From assembly GCF_006346315.1 (NCBI RefSeq), contig NZ_VDMR01000002.1:620001-684000 (forward strand): 64,000 nucleotides of DNA, given 5' to 3'. This document shows, in pieces, positions 16,874 to 23,974 of the stretch; position 1 is the first letter of the stretch; the number at the start of each line of letters is the position of its first letter. This DNA is from Nocardioides litoris (GTDB lineage Bacteria; Actinomycetota; Actinomycetes; Propionibacteriales; Nocardioidaceae). The notes below the pieces were generated by a model. That model searched no databases, was not told the DNA's origin, and saw nothing but the letters and a program-made list of their open reading frames with translations. A program made the position numbers and the translations under genes.

Positions 16874-17562
16874 GCGCCCCCGACCGCCCCGTCGGCGACT
16901 GGCAGGTCGTGCTCGTCGCCCACGGCACCCGCACCGCCGCCGGCAACGAGGTCACCCGCCACCTGGCCGAGGCCGTCGAGGCCCGGCTCGGGGTGCCCAC
17001 CGTGGCGTCGTACGTCGAGCTGTCGGAGCCCCTCTTCGCCGACGTCGCGGCCGCGGCGACCCTGCGCACGGTGGTCGTGCCGCTGCTGCTCTCGACCGGG
17101 TTCCACGTGCGCACCGACCTGCCCGAGGCGGCCGCGGGCGCCTCGGTCGAGGTCGTCCTCGGCCCGCAGCTCGGGCCCGACGAGGCGCTGGCCCAGGCCC
17201 AGGTCGTCCGGCTCCGCGAGGCCGGCGCGCAGCCGGGCCAGCGGGTGGTGCTGGTGGCCGCCGGGTCGAGCGACGAGCAGGCCACCGCCGACCAGGTCGG
17301 CGCCGTCGGGCTGCTGGCCCGCGCCTGGGACGGGCCCGTCGAGCTCGCCACCCTGTCGGGGCTCGGCACCCGGCCGGCCGAGGTCGTGCGGCCGGGTGAC
17401 GCGGTGTCGCCGTACCTGCTCTCGCCGGGGTTCTTCCACGACCGCATCGCCCGGGAGGTGCCCGACGGCGTCCTCGTGGCCGACGTGATCGGCCCGCAGG
17501 AGCTGGTCGTCGACCTCGTCTGCCGGCGGGCCCTGGAGCTGGCCGGGCGCGAGGACGCCTAG
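16870..17562 (+). CDS. Sirohydrochlorin chelatase-like (CbiX/SirB) protein
   Basis: A 230-residue class II chelatase-like protein with duplicated half-domains. The metal-site His is in VLVAHGTR (residues about 14-21); the second half begins QRVVLVAAGSSD, where the His is not kept, which is usual in two-domain CbiX relatives. It likely inserts Fe or Co into sirohydrochlorin. GTG 16870 overlaps the hemD stop by four bases, so the pair is coupled and points to siroheme or cobalamin supply. Its stop overlaps that of the convergent symporter gene within CTAG. Confidence 0.83.
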   Translation: MSAPDRPVGDWQVVLVAHGTRTAAGNEVTRHLAEAVEARLGVPTVASYVELSEPLFADVAAAATLRTVVVPLLLSTGFHVRTDLPEAAAGASVEVVLGPQLGPDEALAQAQVVRLREAGAQPGQRVVLVAAGSSDEQATADQVGAVGLLARAWDGPVELATLSGLGTRPAEVVRPGDAVSPYLLSPGFFHDRIAREVPDGVLVADVIGPQELVVDLVCRRALELAGREDA

Positions 17563-19049
17563 GACCGGTCGAGCTCGACCTGCTCCGGGGTGTGCAGCCG
17601 CACCATGAAACGGCGCGCGTGCGCCGGGGGCGTGGTGCGGCGCGAGACCAGCACCATCGTGGCGAAGGCCAGCGGCACCGACCACGCCGCGGGCTGCCCG
17701 GCCAGGGTGTCGAACCAGCCCGACCCGCGGTCGTCGGCCAGCGTGTAGGCGACGGCCAGCACCGACCCGGCGCCGCCCACGAGCAGCCCGGAGACGGCTC
17801 CCGCCGGTGTCAGGCCCCGCCACCAGATGCCGAGCACCAGCAGCGGGCAGAACGTCGACGCCGCCACGGCGAAGGCCAGCCCGACCGCCTGCGCGACCCC
17901 GAAGTCGGGCAGCACGAGCGCGGCCGTCATCGGCACCGCGACCGCGGCCAGCGTCGCCACCCGGAAGGCCGCCAGGTCGCCGAGCCGTGGCAGCCGCCGC
18001 GAGGTGACGTCCTGGGTCAGCACGCCCGAGACGGCCACCGCCAGGCCCGACGACGTCGAGAGGAACGCTGCGAACGCGCCCGCCGTCACCATGCCCGTCA
18101 GCACGTCGCCGAGCGGGCCGGGCACCACCAGCCGCGGCAGCTCGAGGACCAGGCTGTCGGAGGCGGCCGGGTCGGCGCCGTACGCGCGGCCGAGGGCGGC
18201 GTACAGCGGTGGCAGGACGTAGAAGACGCCGAGCAGCGCCAGCACCACCAGCGTCGTGCGCCGGGCCGCGCGACCGTCGGGGTTGGTGTAGAAGCGCACG
18301 ACGACGTGGGGCAGGCCCATGGTGCCGAGGAACGTCGCCAGCACCAGCGAGTACGTCGTGTAGAGGCCCTGCGCGCCGCCGGCGGCGAGCGGCACCGACC
18401 AGCCGTCGGCGGTCGCGCGGGCGGGCCCGGCCGCGTCGTCGCCGGCCCACACCACGAGCAGGACGGCGGCGGGGACGAGGAGGGCGGAGAGCTTGAGCCA
18501 GTACTGGAAGGCCTGCACGAAGGTGATGCTCCGCATGCCGCCGGAGCCGACGCTGACGAGCACCACGAGGCCGACGACGACCGGACCGACCCAGCGCGGC
18601 GCGTCGATGGCGGCGGCCAGGGTCAGGCCGGCGCCCTCGAACTGCGGCAGCAGGTAGAGCCAGCCGACGGCGACGACGAGCAGGCTGCAGACGTTGCGGA
18701 CGCGGCGGGAGTCGAGGCGGGCCTCGGCGAAGTCGGGCAGCGTGTAGGCGCCGCTGCGGCGCAGCGGCGCGGCGACGAGCACGAGCAGGACGAGGTAGCC
18801 GGCCGTCCAGCCGACGGGGTACCAGAGCATCTCGGCGCCGAAGGTCAGCAGCAGGCCGGCGACGCCGAGGAAGGAGGCGGCGGAGAGGTACTCCCCGCCG
18901 ATCGCGCTCGCGTTGAGACCCGGCCGGACCGTGCGGCTGGCCACGAAGAAGTCGCTCGTCGTGCGCGAGAGGCGCAGGCCGTAGGTGCCGATCGCCAGCG
19001 TGGCCAGGGTGACCAGGACGACGGCGACGAAGCCGGGCAGGGTGCTCAC
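17559..19049 (-). CDS. Sodium:solute symporter (ActP/MctC-like)
   Basis: A 496-residue SSS-family membrane transporter. About 13 hydrophobic helices are evident. The early TTSDFFVASRTV loop (about 32) and the GEYLSAASFLGVAG motif (about 51-64) are diagnostic of the acetate/monocarboxylate branch, and GMRSITFVQAFQYWLK (about 170) is also typical. Likely substrates are acetate, pyruvate or propionate. GTG 19049 starts five bases after the stop of the DUF485-like gene, its usual small partner. The LytS/LytTR pair upstream on the same strand suggests induction by the imported monocarboxylate. Confidence 0.9.
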   Translation of the reverse strand: MSTLPGFVAVVLVTLATLAIGTYGLRLSRTTSDFFVASRTVRPGLNASAIGGEYLSAASFLGVAGLLLTFGAEMLWYPVGWTAGYLVLLVLVAAPLRRSGAYTLPDFAEARLDSRRVRNVCSLLVVAVGWLYLLPQFEGAGLTLAAAIDAPRWVGPVVVGLVVLVSVGSGGMRSITFVQAFQYWLKLSALLVPAAVLLVVWAGDDAAGPARATADGWSVPLAAGGAQGLYTTYSLVLATFLGTMGLPHVVVRFYTNPDGRAARRTTLVVLALLGVFYVLPPLYAALGRAYGADPAASDSLVLELPRLVVPGPLGDVLTGMVTAGAFAAFLSTSSGLAVAVSGVLTQDVTSRRLPRLGDLAAFRVATLAAVAVPMTAALVLPDFGVAQAVGLAFAVAASTFCPLLVLGIWWRGLTPAGAVSGLLVGGAGSVLAVAYTLADDRGSGWFDTLAGQPAAWSVPLAFATMVLVSRRTTPPAHARRFMVRLHTPEQVELDRS

Positions 19050-19053
19050 GGGC

Positions 19054-19449
19054 TCACCGGTCGAGCTCGCCCACGAGCTCGGCGAAGTCGTGCTCGTGCC
19101 GCTCGGCCTGCCGCACGTAGCGCCACCCGAGCAGCACCAGCCACGGGTAGACCAGCACCCCGAGCACCAGCCACACCAGCGGCAGCCCGGCCACGCGGAC
19201 GTCGTCGAGCCCGGGCGCGAGGTGGAAGACCAGCGGCAGGCTGCCGACGGTCAGGGCCAGCAGGCCCAGGATGCGGGCCGCCAGGGCGAGCTGGGCGCGG
19301 AGCAGGCTGCCGAGGTAGACCCGGCCCAGCGGTGTCTCCTCGTCGATGTCGCCCGTGCGCGGCCGCGGCCGCGGCTGGGCCCGCCGGTCGGGCCCGGTCA
19401 CCCGCACCCGACGCTGCGGCCCCTCGGGCGTCGTGCTCATGCCGGTCAT
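19054..19449 (-). CDS. DUF485-like small membrane subunit of the symporter
   Basis: A 131-residue protein (128 if it starts at ATG 19440). The N-terminal 45 residues are basic and polar; then come two membrane helices (about 53-72 and 80-103), each flanked by charged residues, and a His/Glu-rich tail. This matches the DUF485/YjcH-type partner that accompanies ActP-like symporters. No ribosome site or clear -10 box distinguishes the two Met starts. Five bases separate it from the symporter, implying one transcript. Confidence 0.75.
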   Translation of the reverse strand: MTGMSTTPEGPQRRVRVTGPDRRAQPRPRPRTGDIDEETPLGRVYLGSLLRAQLALAARILGLLALTVGSLPLVFHLAPGLDDVRVAGLPLVWLVLGVLVYPWLVLLGWRYVRQAERHEHDFAELVGELDR

Positions 19450-19468
19450 CCGACCACACCCGGTGCGG

Positions 19469-20035
19469 TCAGAGAGCGCGTACGGCGGCCGCGACGGCGT
19501 CGAACCGTGCGCGGTCGAGCGCCGCTCCCTCCCGTCGTACGGCGGCGGGGTCGACGCGCACGACCCGGTCCAGGCGCACCTCGCTCGGCCGGCCGGTCCG
19601 GTCCCACGCCCCGGCGCCGATGTCGAACCAGTGGCGTCCGGCGCGGGCCTCCTGCGCCTGGTCGCGGTCGTGGTCCTGGCTGGTCAGCCCCAGGGCCAGC
19701 AGCCACGGACCGTCGCGGCCCACGAGGAGCACGGGCCGGTCCTTGCCCTGGCGGTGGTCCTCCTCGTAGGGCACCCAGGTCCACACGACCTCCCCCGGGT
19801 CGGGCCGGCCGTCGGGGTCGGCGGCGTAGACCAGGTCGGGCACGCCGTCGAAGTCGCCCGGGTAGTCGCCGCCGGGGGCGGGTGCCGCCGGGCGCGCCTG
19901 CCCGCGCGCCGAGGGTGGGACCGGCCTGGGGCGCCGACGGGGCGGCGTACCGGGGGCGCGGTCGGACTCGCGCAGCGCGCGGGCGGCGAGGCCCACGACG
20001 CGGGCGAGCCGCTGGACGGTGCGGGAGCGGGCCAC
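19469..20035 (-). CDS. PemK/MazF-like protein without an adjacent antitoxin
   Basis: A 188-residue protein. The N-terminal 55 residues are basic and Pro-rich. From about 72 the sequence fits the PemK/MazF fold, with PGEVVWTWVPYEEDHRQGKDRPVLLVG corresponding to the first strands (written here at about 78-104) and a LALGLTSQDHD stretch replacing the usual catalytic loop. No small antitoxin gene adjoins it, and such stand-alone PemK-like proteins are common in actinobacteria, so toxicity should not be assumed. Start GTG 20035 follows TAGGTT by six bases. It sits between the two-component genes and the symporter operon. Confidence 0.7.
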   Translation of the reverse strand: MARSRTVQRLARVVGLAARALRESDRAPGTPPRRRPRPVPPSARGQARPAAPAPGGDYPGDFDGVPDLVYAADPDGRPDPGEVVWTWVPYEEDHRQGKDRPVLLVGRDGPWLLALGLTSQDHDRDQAQEARAGRHWFDIGAGAWDRTGRPSEVRLDRVVRVDPAAVRREGAALDRARFDAVAAAVRAL

Positions 20036-20041
20036 CGGCCC

Positions 20042-20047
20042 AACCTA
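20042..20047 (-). promoter_or_regulatory. TANNNT -10 box of a likely leaderless gene
   Basis: Minus-strand TAGGTT, six bases before GTG 20035. Confidence 0.55.
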
Positions 20048-20066
20048 GGTCACGGCCGCGGTCGGC

Positions 20067-20810
20067 TCAGCGCGCCAGGCGCTCGCGCAGGTCGCGGGTG
20101 CTGCGGCGGCTCACGGGCAGGTCGACGGCGGCGGGGCCGGTGCCGACGACGACCGAGGTGCGGCCGGCGGCGGTGCGGACCTCGCTGACGTGGGCCAGCG
20201 CGACCAGCACCGAGCGGTGGATGCGCACGAAACCGGCCGCGGCCCACTCCTCCTCCAGCGTCGACAGCGGCACCCGCACCAGGTGGCTGCCGGCCGAGGT
20301 GTGCAGCCGGGCGTAGTCGCCCTGCGCCTCGACGTGGGTGACCGCCGAGCGCGGCACGAAGCGGGTGACGCCGCCCCGCTCGACCGGGATCTGCAGGTCG
20401 GCCGGTGCGGTCGGCGTCCGGTCGCCGCCCTCGACGACCCTCCGCACGGCCTCGGCCAGCCGCTCGGCCCGCACCGGCTTGAGCACGTAGTCGACGGCGC
20501 GCAGGTCGAAGGCCTCGACCGCGTGCGCCTCGTGGGCGGTGACGAAGACGATCGGCGGCGGCTCGCGGAAGCGCCCCAGCACCTCGGCCAGCTCGAGCCC
20601 GGTCAGCCCCGGCATCTGGATGTCGAGGAACACGCAGTCGACGGCGTCCTCGCGCAGCACCCGCAGTCCCTCGGTTGCGGAGTCGCAGGTGCGCACCGTG
20701 GCCACCCGCTCGTCGTGGGAGAGCAGCCACTCCAGCTCGTCGAGGGCCGGTCGCTCGTCGTCGACGACGAGCACCCGCAGCCCACTGGTCAGGCCGGTCG
20801 GGCCGGTCAC
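20067..20810 (-). CDS. LytTR-family response regulator
   Basis: A 247-residue regulator. The receiver domain (about 11-128) has the acidic pair DDE (17-19), phospho-acceptor Asp63 in FLDIQMPG, the switch Thr in VTAHE and Lys in LKPV. The LytTR DNA-binding domain (about 145-245) shows RGGVTRFVPRSAVTHVEAQGDYARLHT and FVRIHRSVLVAL. LytTR regulators bind paired direct repeats. GTG 20810 overlaps the kinase stop by four bases, so the two are coupled. The nearby symporter genes are likely targets, by analogy with pyruvate/acetate-sensing BtsSR- and MctSR-type systems. Confidence 0.9.
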   Translation of the reverse strand: MTGPTGLTSGLRVLVVDDERPALDELEWLLSHDERVATVRTCDSATEGLRVLREDAVDCVFLDIQMPGLTGLELAEVLGRFREPPPIVFVTAHEAHAVEAFDLRAVDYVLKPVRAERLAEAVRRVVEGGDRTPTAPADLQIPVERGGVTRFVPRSAVTHVEAQGDYARLHTSAGSHLVRVPLSTLEEEWAAAGFVRIHRSVLVALAHVSEVRTAAGRTSVVVGTGPAAVDLPVSRRSTRDLRERLAR

Positions 20811-21934
20811 GCCGACACCCCGGCGGCGAACTTCGGCACGCGCACCACCACCTTCGTCCCGGCCCCGGGGGCGGTCTCGACGACGAGACCGTACTCGTCG
20901 CCGTACGTCGCCCGCAGCCGCGCGTCGACGTTGCCCAGGCCCACCGAGTCGAGGGCCGCGTCGCCGGCCAGGGCCCGGCGGACGACCTCGGGGTCCTCGC
21001 CGGCGCCGTCGTCCTCGACCTCGATGACGCAGTCCTGGCCGCGGTCGCGGGCGGTGATGGTCACGTGGCCGACGCCGGAGGCGCCGGCGACGCCCTCGAG
21101 GCCGTGCCGCACGGCGTTCTCGACGAGCGGCTGGACGCACAGGAACGGCACCGCCACGGGCAGCACCTCCGGCGCCACGCTCAGCGTCACCTGCAGGCGG
21201 TCGCCGAAGCGGGCCTGCTCGAGCAGCAGGTAGCGCTCGATCGAGCGCAGCTCCTCGGCCAGGGTCGTGTAGTCGCCGTGGCGGCGGAAGGAGTAGCGGG
21301 TGAAGTCGGCGAACTCCAGCAGCAGCTCGCGGGCGCGGTCGGGGTCGGTGCGCACGAAGCTGGCGATCGCGCCGAGGGAGTTGTAGATGAAGTGCGGGCT
21401 GATCTGGGCCCGCAGCGCGCGCACCTCGGCCTCGGCCAGCCGGGTGCGCGAGAGCTCGAGCTCGGCCAGCGCGAGCTGCCCGGAGACCCAGGTGGCCACC
21501 TCCTCGGCGGCCCGGGCCAGGCCGGCGGTCTGGTACGGCGCGCAGGCGACCAGGGTGCCCACGATGCGGTCCTCGACCACGAGGGGGCTGACCACGGCGG
21601 TGCGCACCTCGCAGCCGCCGGTGTCGCAGGGCAGGTCGCCGCGGTCGAAGCTGCGGGTGCGGCCACGCTCGAGGGTCGCCCGCACCAGCAGCGGCAACCG
21701 GGGGGCGTGGTGGCTGCCCGCGCCGTCCCAGGCCAGGCAGCCGGCGGTGTCGGTGACGGCCAGGGCCGGCACGCCCAGGAGCGCCCGCAGGTGCCGCGAC
21801 GCGCGCTCGGCGCTGTCGGCGGTCAGGCCCTCGCGCAGCGCGGGCGAGGCCAGGGACGCGCGGTGCAGGGTGCGGAACGTCGCCCGGTCGGCCTCCGAGC
21901 CGAGGTGGGGGCGGCGCCAGCGCCAGCGGGCCAC
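20807..21934 (-). CDS. LytS-type sensor histidine kinase without membrane segments
   Basis: A 375-residue kinase of the His_kinase (LytS/YpdA) family. The phospho-acceptor is His181 in QISPHFIYNSL, the hallmark of the family; the ATP-binding part has the N box PLVENAVRHGLE (about 268) and the G box DDGAGEDPE (about 306). The N-terminal 150 residues look like a GAF-type sensor with three Cys (LPCDTGGCEV). No transmembrane helices are seen, so the signal is probably cytoplasmic. GTG 21934 is the first in-frame start. The gene lies just downstream of the methyltransferase on the same strand (10 bases). Confidence 0.88.
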   Translation of the reverse strand: MARWRWRRPHLGSEADRATFRTLHRASLASPALREGLTADSAERASRHLRALLGVPALAVTDTAGCLAWDGAGSHHAPRLPLLVRATLERGRTRSFDRGDLPCDTGGCEVRTAVVSPLVVEDRIVGTLVACAPYQTAGLARAAEEVATWVSGQLALAELELSRTRLAEAEVRALRAQISPHFIYNSLGAIASFVRTDPDRARELLLEFADFTRYSFRRHGDYTTLAEELRSIERYLLLEQARFGDRLQVTLSVAPEVLPVAVPFLCVQPLVENAVRHGLEGVAGASGVGHVTITARDRGQDCVIEVEDDGAGEDPEVVRRALAGDAALDSVGLGNVDARLRATYGDEYGLVVETAPGAGTKVVVRVPKFAAGVSA

Positions 21935-21944
21935 GGACCGGCGC

Positions 21945-22877
21945 TCAGCGGAAGTCGATGAGCAGGGTGCCGGTGTCGTCGAGCCCGGCCGCGACCCGCG
22001 GGATGGTGTCGGCGGAGTCGTGCATCGGGTCGCGCCGGTCGTCGCTGCTGACGAGCGAGATCGGGACCGTCGGCTCGAAGGTCGGCGGACCCTCGGCGGC
22101 GGCCTCGGGCTCGGGCTCGACCACGGCCGGCGCCGGGCGGTCGACGACCCGGGCCCGCAGGCAGCGGGCGTGGTAGGGCAGCTGCATGCCGTCCATGCCG
22201 CGGCCGTAGTCGTCGTAGAGGGCGAGGAGGTCGTCGACGACCCGCTCCCGCGCGGCCTCGTCGAGCACGGCGAGGTTGCTGCGCGAGCGGGCGAGGTCCT
22301 GGATGGAGCGACGGTCGACGACCTGCCAGTGCTTGTACGACGCGTGCTCGGCGGCGTGGAACTCGCCCGACCCGGCCACGGTCGAGGCCGCCGGGTCGAC
22401 GTTGTCCTGGGTGCCGATGATGCGGCCGAGCTTGCGGACCCACGGGATGCGTTCGTCGCGGACGTTCCACACCGCGGCCAGGTGGCCGCCGGGGCGCAGC
22501 ACCCGCGCGATCTCGGCGTACGCGCGCTCGGGGTCGAACCAGTGCAGGCACTGCGCGGCCACGACGACGTCGACCGAGGCGTCGGGCAGCGGGATCTCCT
22601 CCGCGCCGGTCAGCGACGTCGCGACGTCGGGGAGCCGGCGGCGGAGCACGGCCAGCATCGCCTCGTCGGGCTCGCTGGCGTGCACGTCGTGGCCGAGGGC
22701 GACGAGGCGCTCGGTGAGCTTGCCCGTGCCGGCGCCGAGCTCGAGGACCTGCGCGCCCGCCGGGAGGTCGCCCACCAGCCAGGCCACGGCGTCGTCGGGG
22801 TAGGACGGCCGGCCGCGGTCGTAGGCGTCGGCCACGCCGCCGAACGAGCGGGCGTGGCGCTGCAGGTCCTCGCTCAT
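21945..22877 (-). CDS. Class I SAM-dependent methyltransferase
   Basis: A 310-residue protein. The Rossmann methyltransferase domain occupies residues about 30-150: motif I VLELGAGTGKLTERL (about 42-56), acidic loop HASEPDEAML, and motif IV/post region VVVAAQCLHWFD. This pattern fits UbiE/Methyltransf_11-type enzymes acting on small molecules; the substrate is unknown. The C-terminal 55 residues are Pro/Glu/Ala-rich and look disordered. Start ATG 22877 follows TACGAT by eight bases. It is divergent from the Fic-like gene, and the histidine kinase follows after 10 bases. Confidence 0.88.
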   Translation of the reverse strand: MSEDLQRHARSFGGVADAYDRGRPSYPDDAVAWLVGDLPAGAQVLELGAGTGKLTERLVALGHDVHASEPDEAMLAVLRRRLPDVATSLTGAEEIPLPDASVDVVVAAQCLHWFDPERAYAEIARVLRPGGHLAAVWNVRDERIPWVRKLGRIIGTQDNVDPAASTVAGSGEFHAAEHASYKHWQVVDRRSIQDLARSRSNLAVLDEAARERVVDDLLALYDDYGRGMDGMQLPYHARCLRARVVDRPAPAVVEPEPEAAAEGPPTFEPTVPISLVSSDDRRDPMHDSADTIPRVAAGLDDTGTLLIDFR

Positions 22878-22885
22878 CGGCCCCG

Positions 22886-22891
22886 ATCGTA
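22886..22891 (-). promoter_or_regulatory. TANNNT -10 box of a likely leaderless gene
   Basis: Minus-strand TACGAT, eight bases before ATG 22877. Confidence 0.5.
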
Positions 22892-22931
22892 CGGCGCCGG
22901 GCCGTGTCGCCGTGGCCGACGCGCGGCTCGG

Positions 22932-22937
22932 TAGCCT
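22932..22937 (+). promoter_or_regulatory. TANNNT -10 box of a likely leaderless gene
   Basis: TAGCCT ends six bases before GTG 22944. Confidence 0.55.
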
Positions 22938-22943
22938 CGCCCG

Positions 22944-23705
22944 GTGAGCGCCACCCCGCCCGACCGGCCGTCCGACCGGCCGTCCGACCCGCTGGCCTGG
23001 TTGGTGACGCTGGAGGGCGTGCCGTCGGCGTACGCCGCCGCGCGCGACGGCATCGACGTCGTGCTGCGCGACCGGGGCCTGCGCCGCACCTCGCCCGAGA
23101 CCACCGCCGAGTCGCTGCTGCGCGGCGCGCACGCCAGCGCGGTGCTCGAGGGGTCGACGTCGTCGCTGGCCCAGGTGCGCGCGGGCGATGCCGACGAGGT
23201 CGCCGTCGCCAGCGTCCGGGTCTCCACCGAGCTGCTCTCGCTCGCGCCCACGCTCGGCCGGTCCCCGCTGCAGGCCCTGGCCCGCATCCACGCCCTCGCC
23301 GGCGCCGGCTCGGTCGAGGCCGAGCGGCTGGGCCGCCCGCGCGACGCCGAGTCGGCCGCCCGGCTGCGCGACATCGCCTCCGTGCTCACCTCGCGCACCG
23401 AGGCCCCGGCGCTGCTCGTGGCCGCCCTGGTGCACGCCGAGCTGGTCACCGCGGCGCCGTTCCCCTCCCACAACGGGCTCGTGGCGCGCGCCGTCGAGCG
23501 GCTCGTCGTCGTCGCCCGCGGCGTCGACGCCAAGTCGCTCGTCGTCCCCGAGGCCGGGCACCTGGCCCTGCGGCCGGCGTACGAGTCCAACCTGCGGGGG
23601 TACGCCGAGGGCGGTGCCGCCGGCGTGCACGCCTGGACGCTCTATGCCGCGGAGGCCTACGCCGCGGCCGCGGAGGCGAGCCCGCTGCGGCGGTCGGCCG
23701 AGTAG
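22944..23705 (+). CDS. Fic-like protein with a degenerate catalytic motif
   Basis: A 253-residue all-helical protein related to Fic AMP-transferases. An inhibitory-helix-type motif S/TxxxE(G/N) is present as SAVLEG (65-70). The catalytic loop HPFxDGNGR reads APFPSHNGL (171-179): the His is Ala, the Asp is Ser and the final Arg is Leu, so AMP transfer by the usual mechanism is not expected. The DNA before it (22954-22989) repeats gaccggccgtcc, giving a DRPSDRPSD N-terminus. Such catalytically poor Fic relatives are often annotated as oxidoreductases in actinobacteria; function is unknown. Confidence 0.72.
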   Translation: MSATPPDRPSDRPSDPLAWLVTLEGVPSAYAAARDGIDVVLRDRGLRRTSPETTAESLLRGAHASAVLEGSTSSLAQVRAGDADEVAVASVRVSTELLSLAPTLGRSPLQALARIHALAGAGSVEAERLGRPRDAESAARLRDIASVLTSRTEAPALLVAALVHAELVTAAPFPSHNGLVARAVERLVVVARGVDAKSLVVPEAGHLALRPAYESNLRGYAEGGAAGVHAWTLYAAEAYAAAAEASPLRRSAE

Positions 23706-23730
23706 CCGGTCGACGGGGGCCGGACATGCA

Positions 23731-23765
23731 GGTGGCGCCCGGGTCACGAGGACCCGAGCGCCACC
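23731..23765. terminator. Hairpin between convergent Fic-like and lipase-like genes
   Basis: The stem GGTGGCGC/GCGCCACC plus inner CGGGTC/GACCCG with one mismatched pair and a five-base loop makes a 14-pair hairpin, 26 bases after the Fic-like stop. It could terminate transcription from either side. Confidence 0.65.
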
Positions 23766-23974
23766 GCTGACACGTGAGACCTGGGCTACCAAGCGTGCAC
23801 TCTCTGCTTGCTGACCCGGGAGTGTCCCGGAGACAGGCGCCCTGTCGGAAGGGTGGATCGCCGCGTGGGTACCCGGCTCACGTGCTGCTCTTGAGTTGTC
23901 CCGCTGCGTCCATGTGTACGCCGGTGTGACCGGCGACACAAGACTTGACTTCGGGCCTGTGGAGGGGGACGCCG
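23766..23974. other. Convergent intergenic stretch with several further hairpins, no gene
   Basis: No coding signal. Small self-complementary units stand in a row: CCCGGG-AGTGT-CCCGG (about 23815-23830), GACAGG-CGC-CCTGTC (about 23833-23847) and AAGC..GCTT (about 23790-23810). This clustering could be a structured RNA or simply decayed repeat DNA; no known riboswitch or small RNA was recognised. Confidence 0.35.

Noticed and set aside
19469-20035. Type II toxin-antitoxin locus
   Set aside because: The PemK/MazF-like gene has no small antitoxin neighbour; stand-alone copies are common in actinobacteria.
23766-23974. A known riboswitch, SRP RNA or 6C RNA
   Set aside because: Conserved cores of these RNAs (for example the GGAAGGGAGC-type SRP loop or runs of six C) were not found; only unspecific hairpins are present.
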